From positions 1,038,093 to 1,102,092 of the forward strand of contig NZ_JAAOXD010000001.1 of the NCBI RefSeq assembly GCF_014694315.1: a stretch of 64,000 nucleotides of DNA, given 5' to 3'. Both the position numbers and the translations under genes were made by a program. Positions within the stretch are counted from its first letter, which is position 1; each line of letters begins with the position of its first letter. Below are positions 54,538 to 64,000 of the stretch, in pieces. The notes beneath the pieces were generated by a model that ran no database searches, had not been told where the DNA came from, and worked only from the letters and a program-made list of their open reading frames with translations. This stretch comes from Arthrobacter ipis. Lineage in GTDB: Bacteria; Actinomycetota; Actinomycetes; Actinomycetales; Micrococcaceae.

Positions 54538-55869
54538 TTACGCTTTCGTACGGGATTTCTTGCGCCCGGGCAGCCGCAACGGACCGAGCAACTTACGGGG
54601 CCGGATGTTGGGCGCCATCTGTTCCCGGGCCAGTGACAACACTACGCCGATCGCGCAGAGCGACATCAGCAGCGCCGAGCCGCCGTAGGAGATGAAGGGC
54701 AACGGGACGCCGATCACCGGCATCAGGCCGGTGACCACGGCCATGTTGACCGTCCCCTGGCCCAGCAGCCACACCATGATGGTTCCGGCAAGGACCCGGT
54801 GGAACAGGTCCTCCTGCGCCACCACCACGCGGTAGATGGCAGCACCCAGGATGGCGAACAGGACCAGGACGACGACGGTCCCCACCAGCCCGAGTTCCTC
54901 ACCGATGATGGCGAAGATGAAGTCGTTGTGGGCTTCGGGAATCCAGCTGTATTTCTGCCGGCTCTGACCGAGCCCGACGCCGAACCAGCCGCCCGACGCC
55001 AGCCCGTAGAGGCCGTTGGTGGACTGGTAGTTGGCGTCGATGCCGTCGCCGCAGCTCTGGCCGGTCCACCACGAGGTAATGCGGCAGACCCGGTTGGAGC
55101 TGGTCATGGCCATGAACGCTATGACCGCACCCAGGCCCACCGCCGCGAACCCGAACAGGTAAAGGCGCACACCGGCGAAGAAGAGGGCGGCGGCCGTGAT
55201 GAGCATGATGATCATGCCGGTGCCGAGGTCGTTTCCGACCAGGACGAGTCCAATGATCCCCCCGGCTATGGGAACCACGGGGACCACTGCGTGTCCCCAG
55301 TGGTGCAGCAGCGACGCCTTCTTGGCCAGCACGGTGGCCATCCACAGGGCCAGGGCAAGCTTGGCTGCCTCGGAAGGCTGCAGGGTGAAGAACCCGCCGA
55401 CGTCGATCCAGTTCTTGTTGCCGTTGACGCTGGTGCCAATGACCAGCACGAGGGCCAGCAGGGCGTAGGCAATGATGATGCCCAGCCACGCGAGCCGCTT
55501 CAGCCATACGACGTTGATCCGGGACAGCATGAACATGCAGAAAATGCCGATGCCGGCGAACAGGCCCTGTTTGAGTGCCGCCGTGTACGGCGACTCACCC
55601 GCGGCAATGGCCTCCACACTGGAGGCAGAGAGCACCATCATGATGCCGATGGCGGTCAGGGCCAGCGTGGTGCCCAGGATGAGGTAGTAGGTGGAGCCGT
55701 TGCGCGACTTGCCGTTTCCCTCAAGGGCGGACCAGAAGCGCCTGTACCACCGGAGCAGCCGGCCGCTCGTGGGAATCCTGGATGCCGGAGTCTCCGGTGC
55801 AGCACCCGGTCTGGGGTTCTCCCCCGCCCGCTGCCGGGCGGCCGCGGGACGTGTGGGTGTGCTGACCAT
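54538..55869 (-). CDS. ftsW: Lipid II polymerase FtsW (SEDS family)
   Basis: A 443-residue peptidoglycan glycosyltransferase of the divisome with about ten membrane helices. It has the SEDS features [31 protein letters not shown], and near the end [23 protein letters not shown] large extracellular loop contains SYKY-like [18 protein letters not shown]. An Arg/Pro-rich N-terminal tail (about 50 residues) is cytoplasmic. It lies 2 bases after murD. Confidence 0.95.
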   Translation of the reverse strand: MVSTPTRPAAARQRAGENPRPGAAPETPASRIPTSGRLLRWYRRFWSALEGNGKSRNGSTYYLILGTTLALTAIGIMMVLSASSVEAIAAGESPYTAALKQGLFAGIGIFCMFMLSRINVVWLKRLAWLGIIIAYALLALVLVIGTSVNGNKNWIDVGGFFTLQPSEAAKLALALWMATVLAKKASLLHHWGHAVVPVVPIAGGIIGLVLVGNDLGTGMIIMLITAAALFFAGVRLYLFGFAAVGLGAVIAFMAMTSSNRVCRITSWWTGQSCGDGIDANYQSTNGLYGLASGGWFGVGLGQSRQKYSWIPEAHNDFIFAIIGEELGLVGTVVVLVLFAILGAAIYRVVVAQEDLFHRVLAGTIMVWLLGQGTVNMAVVTGLMPVIGVPLPFISYGGSALLMSLCAIGVVLSLAREQMAPNIRPRKLLGPLRLPGRKKSRTKA

Positions 55870-55871
55870 TC

Positions 55872-57461
55872 TTACTCCTTGCCGGTCCGGGCCTCCCCTT
55901 CCACGAGCTCGCGGACCGCTGCAATGAAGGCGTCGCCACGGTGAGCGTAGGAAGAGAACTGATCCATGGATGCAGCAGCCGGGGCCATCAGCACAGTGTC
56001 ACCCGAGGCAGCGAGCTGTGCCGCCGATGCGACGGCCCGTGCCATCACCGCCTCCCCGGTTTCGGCTGAATCCGGCGCGGCGCCATCTCCGGTTCCGGCA
56101 GACTGCACAATTTCAGTGTGGCCTGCCGCCTGCCGGATGACGGGGACATCCGGTGCGTGTCGCTGCAGGGACTCTTCCAGAGTCGCCGTGTCCTTGCCGA
56201 TGAGCACCACGGCCTTCAGGCGGCGTGCATGGTCGCGGACCAGGTCGTCGTAGCTGACGCCCTTGGACAGGCCGCCGGCAATCCACACCACAGGGTCGAA
56301 GGCGGCCAGGGACGCGGAGGCGGCGTGCGGGTTGGTGGCTTTGGAGTCGTTGATCCAGAGAACGCCGTGCTGCTTGGCAACCGGCTGGATGCGGTGGCTT
56401 CCCGGGATGTAGGCCTGCAGTCCCTCGCGCACGTGCTCGGGGCTGACGCCGTAGGCGCGCACCAGGCCGGCGGCGGCCAGGGCGTTGGCCACCATGTGGC
56501 GGGGGGCCACCGGGCCGAGGTCGGACATGGACGCCAGTTCGACGGCGCTGTCCTTCCGCTCGGCGATGAAGGCCCGGTCAACGAGCAGGCCCTCCACGAC
56601 GCCGAGCATGCTGATGGCCGGCGTGAGGGTGGTGAACGCCACGGCGCGGCAGCCCTCCACCACGTCAGCGTCCTCCACCATGCGTTCGGTTTCGATCTGC
56701 TCGTCGTTGTAGATGCAGGCCTTCTGCGTGTTTTCGTAGATCTTGGCCTTGTCGGCGAGGTAGGACTCGTAGGAGCCGTGCCAGTCCACGTGGTCCTCGG
56801 CGACGTTGAGGCACACGCTGGCCACCGCCGAGACGGAATCGGACCAGTGCAACTGGAAGCTGGAGAGCTCCACCGCGAAGACCTCGTACTCCACCGGGTC
56901 ACGCAGGGCATCGAGGATGGGCGTGCCGACGTTGCCCACTGCGATCGCTTTCAGACCCGCGGCCCGCAGCATGGACTCGGTCAGGCCGACCGTCGTCGTC
57001 TTGCCGTTCGTGCCGGTGATGGTGAGCCAATCGGCGGTTTTCCGGCCCTCGCGGACGCGCAGGCGCCAGGCGAGTTCGACGTCGCCCCAGACCGGGATGT
57101 GTGCACGGGCGGCAGCCGCGAGCAGGGCCTGGTCCGGACGCCAGCCGGGCGAGGTGACCACGAGGTCCGGCTTCAGGCCGTCGATCTTTGGCAGGGAGCG
57201 GACGGCCTCCTCCCCCAGGAGGACGTCGGCGGCACCCACGATCCGCAGCGTGTCCGCCTTGGCCTGCGCAGTTTCCGTGGTGGCGCCGTCGACCACCACC
57301 ACGCGGGCGCCGAGTTCGATCAGGGTGTCCGCGGCAGCGAAGCCCGAGACACCGATTCCGGTGACCACGACGCGCAGTCCGGCCCAGTCGGAATCCCAGC
57401 TGACCAGGCCGCCGAGCCTGGCCGGACCGGATACTTCAGGGTGGGATTCGGAGCCGTTCAC
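55872..57461 (-). CDS. murD: UDP-MurNAc-L-Ala-D-glutamate ligase
   Basis: A 529-residue Mur ligase that adds D-Glu. It has an N-terminal Rossmann domain ([18 protein letters not shown]), a P-loop [13 protein letters not shown], and [16 protein letters not shown] with a catalytic His. [15 protein letters not shown] is the C-terminal domain motif. A short low-complexity insert is present near the C-terminus ([14 protein letters not shown]). The start is GTG at 57461, overlapping the mraY stop as GTGA. Confidence 0.95.
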   Translation of the reverse strand: MNGSESHPEVSGPARLGGLVSWDSDWAGLRVVVTGIGVSGFAAADTLIELGARVVVVDGATTETAQAKADTLRIVGAADVLLGEEAVRSLPKIDGLKPDLVVTSPGWRPDQALLAAAARAHIPVWGDVELAWRLRVREGRKTADWLTITGTNGKTTTVGLTESMLRAAGLKAIAVGNVGTPILDALRDPVEYEVFAVELSSFQLHWSDSVSAVASVCLNVAEDHVDWHGSYESYLADKAKIYENTQKACIYNDEQIETERMVEDADVVEGCRAVAFTTLTPAISMLGVVEGLLVDRAFIAERKDSAVELASMSDLGPVAPRHMVANALAAAGLVRAYGVSPEHVREGLQAYIPGSHRIQPVAKQHGVLWINDSKATNPHAASASLAAFDPVVWIAGGLSKGVSYDDLVRDHARRLKAVVLIGKDTATLEESLQRHAPDVPVIRQAAGHTEIVQSAGTGDGAAPDSAETGEAVMARAVASAAQLAASGDTVLMAPAAASMDQFSSYAHRGDAFIAAVRELVEGEARTGKE

Positions 57462-58567
57462 AGGAGGACCACCCATTCTGCGTAGAAGATGCCAAGGCCC
57501 GCGGCGACGAACAGGCCGGCGAGGATCCAGAACCGGACAACCACGGTGACTTCCGCCCAGCCCTTGAGTTCGAAGTGGTGCTGCAGCGGCGCCATCTTGA
57601 AGAAGCGCTTGCCCTTGGTCACCTTGAAGTAGCCCACCTGGATGATGACGGAGAGCGTGATGAGGACGAACAGGCCACCGATGAAGGCGAGGAGCAGTTC
57701 GGTGCGGGAGAGGATGGCGAACCCTGCGATGGCGCCGCCGATCGCGAGGGAGCCGGTGTCGCCCATGAAGATTTTGGCCGGTGAGGTGTTCCACCACAGG
57801 AAGCCAACCAGCGCGGCGCTCATGATGGCCGCGAGAAGCGCCAGGTCCAGCGGATCCCGGACGGAGTAACAACCGCCACCGGCCTGACGCGGCGAGCCAC
57901 AGGCCTGGTTGCTCTGCCAGATGCCCATCAGCGTGTAGGCGCCAAAAACCATGACGGCGGCGCCCGCGGCCAGTCCGTCCAGGCCGTCGGTGAGGTTGAC
58001 GCCGTTGGTGGCGGCGGTGACGATCAGGTTTGACCACAGCACAAAAAGGATCGCGCCAAGGACGGTGCCGCCGAACGCCAGGTCCAGCCACGGGATGTCA
58101 CGGACCAGCGAGATCTTGGTGGACGCCGGCGTAAGGCCGTCCGTATCCGGGAAGTACAGGGCCATGACGGCGAAGATGATGCCCACCGCCGCCTGGAGGA
58201 TCAGTTTCGCCTTGGCGTTCAGGCCCAGGCTGCGCTGCCGTGAGATCTTGATGAAGTCGTCCAGGAAGCCCACGAGGCCCATCCCCACCATGAGGAACAG
58301 CAGGAGCAGCGCCGAGGCCGACGGCCCGGCCGACTCGGGGTTCATGAGCCACATGATGAGGTGCGTCAGGCCGTAGCTCAGCAGGACTGCGCCCACCACC
58401 ACGGTGCCACCCATGGTGGGCGTGCCGCGCTTGGTGTGGTGCGAGGTGGGTCCGTCATCGCGGATGAACTGGCCATAGCTCTTGCGGACCAGCAGGCGGA
58501 TGAACAGCGGCGTACCCACCAGAGCCAGCAGCAGGGCCAGGCCAGCGCCGATCAGTAGTGCAATCAC
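57458..58567 (-). CDS. mraY: Phospho-MurNAc-pentapeptide transferase MraY
   Basis: A 369-residue membrane enzyme that makes lipid I. Around ten helices are visible. Signature segments are KRGTPTMGG, the Mg/uridine site [33 protein letters not shown], and [16 protein letters not shown] (HHH-type motif as QHHFE). It overlaps both murF (4 bases) and murD (4 bases), consistent with strict coupling. Confidence 0.97.
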   Translation of the reverse strand: MIALLIGAGLALLLALVGTPLFIRLLVRKSYGQFIRDDGPTSHHTKRGTPTMGGTVVVGAVLLSYGLTHLIMWLMNPESAGPSASALLLLFLMVGMGLVGFLDDFIKISRQRSLGLNAKAKLILQAAVGIIFAVMALYFPDTDGLTPASTKISLVRDIPWLDLAFGGTVLGAILFVLWSNLIVTAATNGVNLTDGLDGLAAGAAVMVFGAYTLMGIWQSNQACGSPRQAGGGCYSVRDPLDLALLAAIMSAALVGFLWWNTSPAKIFMGDTGSLAIGGAIAGFAILSRTELLLAFIGGLFVLITLSVIIQVGYFKVTKGKRFFKMAPLQHHFELKGWAEVTVVVRFWILAGLFVAAGLGIFYAEWVVLL

Positions 58568-60036
58568 AGCAGCTCGCTCCCTTCATTGGCATTTGTGGGG
58601 GTGGCGTGTGGGGGTAATGCTATCCGATCGCCCAAGTGGCGCAGTCCGACGCTGTTTGAGGACTTGAAGAGCACCAGGTCGCCGGGTTCCAGCAGCTCCT
58701 GGAGCAGTTCGTATGCCTCATCAACAGTCTCGGCGAAGATGCATTCATCGCCCCAGGACCCTTCCTGCACGGCGGAAACGTACAGCGAACGCGCTTCCCG
58801 GCCCACCACCAGGAGGCGGGAGATGTTCAGCCGCACTACCTGCGTGCCGACTGCGGTGTGCTCGCGGATGGAATCGTCGCCCAGTTCCAGCATGGCCCCG
58901 AGCACGGCCCAGGTGCGGCGTCCGCGGCCGAGGTCGGCCAGCGTGCGCAGCGCCGCACGCATGGATTCCGGGTTGGCGTTGTACGCGTCGTTGATCACCG
59001 TGACGCCGTCGGGCCGTTCGGTCCGCTCCATGCGCCAGCGGCTTGCCGCGGACTGGGAGCTCAGCGATGCGCTGATCCTGTCAGCCGGTATGCCGGCTGC
59101 GTGCGCGGCCGCCGCGGCGGCGAGGAGATTCGCCACGTGGTGTTCGCCGATGAGTTTGCTGCTGACCCGGACCGTGGGCTCCCCCGGCACTTCGAGGTCG
59201 AACTCGGGGTTGCCTGAGGCGTTGGTGTCCAGGTTGGCGGCCCGGACGGCGGGAGCGTCCGGATCAGCATCCCGGGAGGAGAAGCCCAGAACAATGCCGC
59301 GGGTCCGGGCGGCCATGGCGGCAACACGCGGATCGTCAAGGTTCAGCACGGCGGTGCCTGCAGCGGGTACGGCCTCGGCGAGTTCGCCCTTGGCGGCCGC
59401 GATGTTTTCCACGCCGCCGAACTCCCCGGCGTGGGCTGTTCCGACGCCGAGCACCACGCCAATCTCCGGCCGGACCATGTCGGCCAGGTAGCGGATGTGT
59501 CCGATGCCGGTGGCCCCCATCTCGATGACCAGGAACCGGGTGTCAAAGCCCGCCTGGAACACGGTGAGGGGCACGCCGACCTCGCCGTTGTAGGAACCCT
59601 GGGGTGCAACGGTAGGCGCCTCGGCCGACAGGATTCCCGCGAGCAGGTCCTTGGTGGTGGTTTTGCCTGCCGAACCGGTGATGCCGATGACGGTCAGCTG
59701 TTCACCCGCCGACTCGCGGTGCTGCCTGATCCGCCGCACTGCCTCTGCCGCGAGGGCGCCCATGGCCAGCACCGCATCCTCGACGACGACGGACGGATAG
59801 TTCCGGCCGCCGTCGTCCTTGATTTCGCGTTCGGTGAGGGCCAGAACCGCTCCGCGGTCAAAAGCGGCACCCACGAAGCTGTGCCCGTCTGCGCTTTCGC
59901 CCGGTTTGGCGACATAGAGGGAGCCGGCAACGGCCTCCCGCGAGTCGGTCACCACGGATGCGGGGGTGACGCCGGGGTCGGCAAGCAGCCGGCCGTTGGT
60001 GATTTCGGCGATTTCCGCCGCAGTAAGTTCAATCAT
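58564..60036 (-). CDS. murF: UDP-MurNAc-tripeptide-D-Ala-D-Ala ligase
   Basis: A 490-residue Mur ligase adding the D-Ala-D-Ala dipeptide. It shows [18 protein letters not shown], a P-loop [45 protein letters not shown], and [10 protein letters not shown] near the C-terminus. It starts 6 bases after murE and overlaps mraY. No ddl gene is in the window. Confidence 0.96.
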   Translation of the reverse strand: MIELTAAEIAEITNGRLLADPGVTPASVVTDSREAVAGSLYVAKPGESADGHSFVGAAFDRGAVLALTEREIKDDGGRNYPSVVVEDAVLAMGALAAEAVRRIRQHRESAGEQLTVIGITGSAGKTTTKDLLAGILSAEAPTVAPQGSYNGEVGVPLTVFQAGFDTRFLVIEMGATGIGHIRYLADMVRPEIGVVLGVGTAHAGEFGGVENIAAAKGELAEAVPAAGTAVLNLDDPRVAAMAARTRGIVLGFSSRDADPDAPAVRAANLDTNASGNPEFDLEVPGEPTVRVSSKLIGEHHVANLLAAAAAAHAAGIPADRISASLSSQSAASRWRMERTERPDGVTVINDAYNANPESMRAALRTLADLGRGRRTWAVLGAMLELGDDSIREHTAVGTQVVRLNISRLLVVGREARSLYVSAVQEGSWGDECIFAETVDEAYELLQELLEPGDLVLFKSSNSVGLRHLGDRIALPPHATPTNANEGSELL

Positions 60037-60042
60037 GTCGGT

Positions 60043-61749
60043 CTAGGACTCTATCCCGTCGTCTTGGAGAACGGTGAATCCTCGTGCCGTCAAGGCGTTC
60101 CGTAGTTCCACCCTGTCGTCGAGGGCAAGGTTCACTCCCTTGACCTCCTGCCACACTTCGTGCCCACGCCCCGCAACCAGGATGGTGTCCTCCGGAGCCG
60201 CCAGGTTGACGGCCTCACGGATGGCGGCAGCGCGGGGGAAAACTTCCATGATCTTGCAGTCGAGCCGCTCGGTTTCCTTGGCGTCCGTGGCACCGACCAG
60301 CACCTCGGCGCGGATCGCCGCGGCGTCCTCATCGTGGGGGTCGTCATCGCTGACGATCACGACGTCGGCGAGCCGGGCTGCGGTGGCGCCCATGGAAGGG
60401 CGCTTGCCCTGGTCGCGCTGGCCGGTGGCGCCGAAAACCACGATCACCCTGGACGCGGGCTCCGGGGACCGGACGGCCTCCAGGGCGCGTGCCAGTGCAT
60501 CCGTGTTGTGCGCGAAGTCGACGACGGCGGCCGGCCGGGTGGAGACCAGCTGCATGCGGCCGGGCACTGCCACGGTGAACGGATCCCGGGCATCGAGTGC
60601 TGCCTGCACTTCGGCGGGGTCTGCACCGCCGGCGAGCACCATGGTCAGGGCCAGCGCCGCGTTGGAAACATTGAACGCCCCGGGCAGGCCCGTGTGTACG
60701 CGCAGTTCCGTGCCGTTCCGGCCGCGGAGCGTGAATTCCGTACCGAGGCCGCGGGGCTTCGGTGCGGTGACGGTCCAATCGGCGGCCGGCCCGCTGCCGG
60801 GCTGGAGGGTTGCGAGCGTGGTGACCGGAAGCTCAGTCCGGGCGGCAAGCCGCCGTCCCCATTCGTCGTCGACCGTCACGACAGCAGCACGGGCGCGTTC
60901 GGCGGTGAACAGCTCCGCTTTGGTCCGGTAGTACTCCTCCATGGTGCCGTGCAGGTCCAGGTGGTCCTGGGTGAGGTTGGTGAAACCGACGACGTCGAAG
61001 ACCACGCCGTCCACGCGGCGGAAGGACACCGCGTGCGAGGAGACCTCCATGGATGCGGCGTCAAGGCCGCGTTCCCGCATGAGGGCAAGCAGGGCGTGGA
61101 CATCGGTGGATTCCGGGGTGGTCAGGAGGCTCGGAATCGGGTCCCCGCCGGCCAGGATCTCGATGGTGCCGATGAGTCCGGTCTTCTTGCCCATCGCCTG
61201 CAGCAGGGCGTTGATGAAGTACGTGGTGGTGGTTTTTCCGTTGGTGCCGGTCACGCCGAACATCGAGGGGCCGGGGAGGTCGGCGGCCTGGCTCCGGTAG
61301 ATCAGCCTGGACAGGCGGCCCACCACGCTGCGGGGCTCGGCCACCACAAGCACGGGCACGGCGAGGTCCGAGCCGACTGCAAGAAGCCGCGCACCGGCGT
61401 CGTCCGTCAGTACCGCAGCCGCGCCGGACCCGATCGCCGTCGCGGCGAAGTCGGCACCATGCCGCGACGCCCCCGGCAGGGCAACATACAGGTCTCCGCG
61501 TTCCACGGAGCGGGAGTCGAGCGAGATGCCGGTGACCTGAACGGACGCGGAGGCCCGGGGCACCGGAACACCCACTGACTGGCCGATGACACCCAGTTCG
61601 ACGGCGGCAACGGCGGTGGGCCGGAAGCCGCTCTTGGATGCCTGCCCCTCCGGGGCGTCGGCAGTGCCGGGGTCATGGTGCTGTGACAACTGGATCTCCG
61701 TTGGTGCTAGCGGACCAGCGGACACGACAGAACTGTTGTTCAGGTGCAC
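60043..61749 (-). CDS. murE: UDP-MurNAc-tripeptide synthetase MurE
   Basis: A 568-residue Mur ligase that adds the third amino acid of the stem. It has TGISLDSRSVERGDLYVALPG, a P-loop [36 protein letters not shown], and IVVFGATGQRDQGKRP. Where DAP-adding enzymes have the DNPR motif, this has SDDDPHDED; since Arthrobacter walls use lysine (A3 type), L-Lys is the probable substrate, which is inference. About 45 extra N-terminal residues precede the core; the GTG at 61749 is used but a later start is possible. Confidence 0.93.
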   Translation of the reverse strand: MHLNNSSVVSAGPLAPTEIQLSQHHDPGTADAPEGQASKSGFRPTAVAAVELGVIGQSVGVPVPRASASVQVTGISLDSRSVERGDLYVALPGASRHGADFAATAIGSGAAAVLTDDAGARLLAVGSDLAVPVLVVAEPRSVVGRLSRLIYRSQAADLPGPSMFGVTGTNGKTTTTYFINALLQAMGKKTGLIGTIEILAGGDPIPSLLTTPESTDVHALLALMRERGLDAASMEVSSHAVSFRRVDGVVFDVVGFTNLTQDHLDLHGTMEEYYRTKAELFTAERARAAVVTVDDEWGRRLAARTELPVTTLATLQPGSGPAADWTVTAPKPRGLGTEFTLRGRNGTELRVHTGLPGAFNVSNAALALTMVLAGGADPAEVQAALDARDPFTVAVPGRMQLVSTRPAAVVDFAHNTDALARALEAVRSPEPASRVIVVFGATGQRDQGKRPSMGATAARLADVVIVSDDDPHDEDAAAIRAEVLVGATDAKETERLDCKIMEVFPRAAAIREAVNLAAPEDTILVAGRGHEVWQEVKGVNLALDDRVELRNALTARGFTVLQDDGIES

Positions 61750-61771
61750 CGCGGGTCTTTCTTGGCGGGCG

Positions 61772-63580
61772 TTACTTAGCGAACTGCGGCAGCCTGACGG
61801 GCGTGCCCTTGGACGGCGGAACGTTGTACGTCCGCAGTGCCTGGCTCATGACCGAGCGGAACACGGGCCCGTTGGTGATCCCGTAAATGGATCCCTTGGG
61901 ACGCTGCAGGACCACCTCCACAATAAACCGCGGATCGTCCATCGGCGCCATCCCCACCATCGAGGCGGTGTACCCGCAGAAGCCTGCGGTCCCGTCGTCG
62001 CAGGGCGATTGCGAGGTACCGGTCTTGGCCCCGACCCGGTAGCCGTCGATCGCGGCCTCCTTGATCTGGCCTTCGGTGACGGCACTTTCGAGGATGTCCC
62101 TCACCTGCTGCGCCGTCTGCTCCGAGACCACCCTGCGGGATGGCTTGGCCGCCACCTTTTCCTCGGTTCCGTCCGGGCTGATATAGCTGTCGATGAGCCG
62201 CGGCTGCAGCATCACACCGTCATTCGCAATGGACTGGTAGGCGCGGACCGTCTGGAGCGTTGACTGCGAGACACCCTGCCCGAACAGGACCGTGTACTGC
62301 TGGCGGCCGTCCCACTGGTCGGCCGGGGTCAGGATGCCTTTCGCCTCGGCCGGCAGGCCGATCTCCGGTGCCTCACCGATTCCGAACTTCTGCAGCCAGT
62401 CGTGCCGCTGGTCTTTGCTGAGGCGCTGGCCTGCCATCACGGTGCCCGTGTTCATGGACCAGCCCAGGATGCCCGCCAGGGTCCGCTTCTCGGTCCCGTG
62501 GGAAAAGGAATCGTCGAATTGCTGGCCGTCCACCACCAGGGAGGGCGGGATAACGAACGTGTCCAGCGGTTTGGCCTTGCCCTCTTCGATGACCGCGGCG
62601 GCGGTGATCATTTTTTCCACAGACCCGGGCTCGTAGGCGGCCGTAACGGAGCGGACGCCACGGTCCTTTGCGGCCACCTTGCCGGGGTCGTTGGGGTCGG
62701 GCGTATTGGTGTCGGCCATGGCGATGATGTTGCCGGTCTTCACGTCCGAGACGATGATGACCCCCCACTCGGCACTGAGCTTGTCCGACTGGGTCTGGAT
62801 GGCCTGCTGGGCGAAATACTGGAGATCCGAGTTCAGCGTGAGTTTGACGTCCTTGCCGTCCTGCGCGGGCGTCAGTTCGTCGATGCCCACGGGAATGCGG
62901 AGGCCGTCGGCGCCGATTTCGAACACGCGCTTGCCCGCAGTGCCGCGCAGTACTTCGTCCTGGGTCTGCTCGAGGCCGGCCAGACCGGTGGTTCCATTCT
63001 CGAGGAAGCCCACAATGCCGCCGGCCACCGAGCCGTTTGGGTAGACGCGCTTGCTGGTTCCCTCGGAGAAGATACCCGGGATCTGCAGTTCCGAGACCCG
63101 GTTTTCGACGTCGGGCCGGAGGTCCTTCGCCACTATGTAGTAGGTCCTGGTTCCGGTGACGGATTTCCGCACGTCCTCGGCGTCCATGCCAAGGACGGCA
63201 GCAAGCTCGGAGATCCCCTGGTCCCGGGAAACGGTGACGAGTTCGTCCTTGCCGTTTACCTTTTCAAGACGCTTGAAGGATTCCGTCTTGGTGTTTACAG
63301 ACTGGTCAACAGTGATGTTGTAGCGGATCACGCTGTTCGCCAGCACTGCTCCGCCGGCGTCCAGGATGCTGCCGCGCTCGGCCGGCAGCACGGTGGGGCG
63401 CAACCGGTTGTCCAAGGCAGCTTCAGCCATGCCGCCGACGTCCAGTCCCTGCACCAGGAAGAGCTTTCCGCCGACAACCACCAGCAGTGCAAGCATGATG
63501 CTGAGTCCGAGACGGAGCCTCTTCGTGGCGTTAGCAGCCTTCTTCTTGCTTGCCTTGCTCTTGCCTTGCGCCACGCTCAT
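61772..63580 (-). CDS. ftsI: Penicillin-binding protein FtsI (division transpeptidase)
   Basis: A 602-residue class B penicillin-binding protein. An N-terminal basic tail and one membrane helix (LGLSIMLALLVVVGGKLFLV) anchor it; the dimerisation domain follows. Transpeptidase motifs are AYEPGSVEKMITAA (SxxK with the active Ser), SMNTG (SxN) and GAKTGTSQ (KTG). It cross-links peptidoglycan at the septum with FtsW. The gene order ftsL-ftsI-murE is the standard one. Confidence 0.96.
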   Translation of the reverse strand: MSVAQGKSKASKKKAANATKRLRLGLSIMLALLVVVGGKLFLVQGLDVGGMAEAALDNRLRPTVLPAERGSILDAGGAVLANSVIRYNITVDQSVNTKTESFKRLEKVNGKDELVTVSRDQGISELAAVLGMDAEDVRKSVTGTRTYYIVAKDLRPDVENRVSELQIPGIFSEGTSKRVYPNGSVAGGIVGFLENGTTGLAGLEQTQDEVLRGTAGKRVFEIGADGLRIPVGIDELTPAQDGKDVKLTLNSDLQYFAQQAIQTQSDKLSAEWGVIIVSDVKTGNIIAMADTNTPDPNDPGKVAAKDRGVRSVTAAYEPGSVEKMITAAAVIEEGKAKPLDTFVIPPSLVVDGQQFDDSFSHGTEKRTLAGILGWSMNTGTVMAGQRLSKDQRHDWLQKFGIGEAPEIGLPAEAKGILTPADQWDGRQQYTVLFGQGVSQSTLQTVRAYQSIANDGVMLQPRLIDSYISPDGTEEKVAAKPSRRVVSEQTAQQVRDILESAVTEGQIKEAAIDGYRVGAKTGTSQSPCDDGTAGFCGYTASMVGMAPMDDPRFIVEVVLQRPKGSIYGITNGPVFRSVMSQALRTYNVPPSKGTPVRLPQFAK

Positions 63581-63623
63581 CCCCTACTGCTTGCCATGCG
63601 GCTACCAGCCGCCTGTTCCTGCC

Positions 63624-64000
63624 CTACTGCCCCGGCGTCCTTTGCTCGGGCGCTGGAATGGTGCCCCCGTTGAGGGCCGCGGGCTTGGCCGCAGCCGCCG
63701 GCGCGGCCGGCTTCGCAGCAGCCGGGCTCTTCGGCTGGGCAGCTGCCGCTTCACCGGCAGCCGGTGCCCTGCTTTCCAGCGGCTCGCCCGAACTGGCGGG
63801 CGGGACCACATTCAGTTGACCCGGGACGGCAGGGGCAGCGATCACCGCTCCTGCCGAGTCTCCCTTGACCGCCGGCTTGGCATCCCCGCTCACGGTCAGC
63901 GTGGAAAGATCAACCTGTCCCTTGCCGGTGGAAGCAACCATTCCCAATTGTGCGGCCTTGGCAGCAAGATTCTGGGGAGCCTCAAAGTTTTGCACCTGCT
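63624..64000 (-). CDS. ftsL: C-terminal part of FtsL-like divisome protein (runs off the window)
   Basis: The minus-strand frame is open to the right edge, so the N-terminus and membrane helix lie outside. The visible part begins QVQNFEAPQNLAAKAAQLGM, the end of an FtsL/DivIC-type coiled coil with the conserved ALGM-like motif. A Pro/Ala-rich, low-complexity tail of about 95 residues follows, unusually long for FtsL but seen in Arthrobacter. Position just upstream of ftsI supports ftsL. The GTG at 63995 is inside the conserved coil, so it is not the start. Confidence 0.78.
   Translation of the reverse strand, partial: QVQNFEAPQNLAAKAAQLGMVASTGKGQVDLSTLTVSGDAKPAVKGDSAGAVIAAPAVPGQLNVVPPASSGEPLESRAPAAGEAAAAQPKSPAAAKPAAPAAAAKPAALNGGTIPAPEQRTPGQ

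Overview
The window is high-GC DNA from an actinobacterium, most likely Arthrobacter, Pseudarthrobacter or a close Micrococcaceae relative. The reasons are the gene families and their order: a Wag31/DivIVA-SepF-YggT-FtsZ division cluster, paired GlnA1/GlnA2 with GlnE, polyphosphate glucokinase, a PAC2 protein, a tricorn-like protease, and DUF4191, DUF4192 and DUF7455 proteins. Nearly all of it is core chromosome. I see no phage, plasmid, CRISPR array, insertion sequence, tRNA or rRNA. The only clear accessory element is a decayed DUF222/HNH endonuclease gene near 2.9-3.9 kb.

Layout. 0-9.6 kb: the end of a membrane protein, topoisomerase IV subunit B (parE), a small DUF7455 protein, the HNH pseudogene, the primary sigma factor (sigA), a DUF4192 protein, an MFS transporter and a PAC2 protein. 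9.8-16 kb: leucyl aminopeptidase, dihydrolipoyl dehydrogenase (E3), a two-lipoyl-domain E2 (sucB type), a small membrane protein and an OsmC protein. 16-24.5 kb: tricorn-like protease, TIGR01777 epimerase, an atypical Ser/Thr kinase, then lipB-lipA, which make the lipoyl cofactor used by the E2. 24.6-34.2 kb: DUF4191, DUF3817 and RDD membrane proteins, then nitrogen assimilation: glnA1 behind a two-box GlnR-type operator, and a glnA2-glnE pair on the other strand. This order resembles the lipB-lipA-Rv2219-glnA1-glnE-glnA2-panB region of Mycobacterium tuberculosis.

34.4-44.4 kb: panB, a 54-residue SPOR-like protein, map, ppgK, nrdR with two NrdR-type boxes upstream, hisD, a membrane protein, a flavin reductase and dnaE. 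44.5-64 kb: one long minus-strand run, rluA-type synthase, lspA, wag31/divIVA, yggT, sepF, yggS, yfiH, ftsZ, ftsQ, murC, murG, ftsW, murD, mraY, murF, murE, ftsI and the end of ftsL. This is the division and cell-wall (dcw) cluster in actinobacterial order, without ftsA.

No convincing new multi-gene system is present. The best observations are regulatory: a phased GlnR double box at glnA1, a pair of NrdR boxes at nrdR, and about eleven genes whose start codon lies 6-7 bases after a -10 hexamer, which predicts leaderless transcripts. Others are the HNH pseudogene that lost its nuclease core, an antisense overlap between DUF3817 and RDD genes, and a kinase with an altered catalytic loop and a pentapeptide-repeat juxtamembrane linker.
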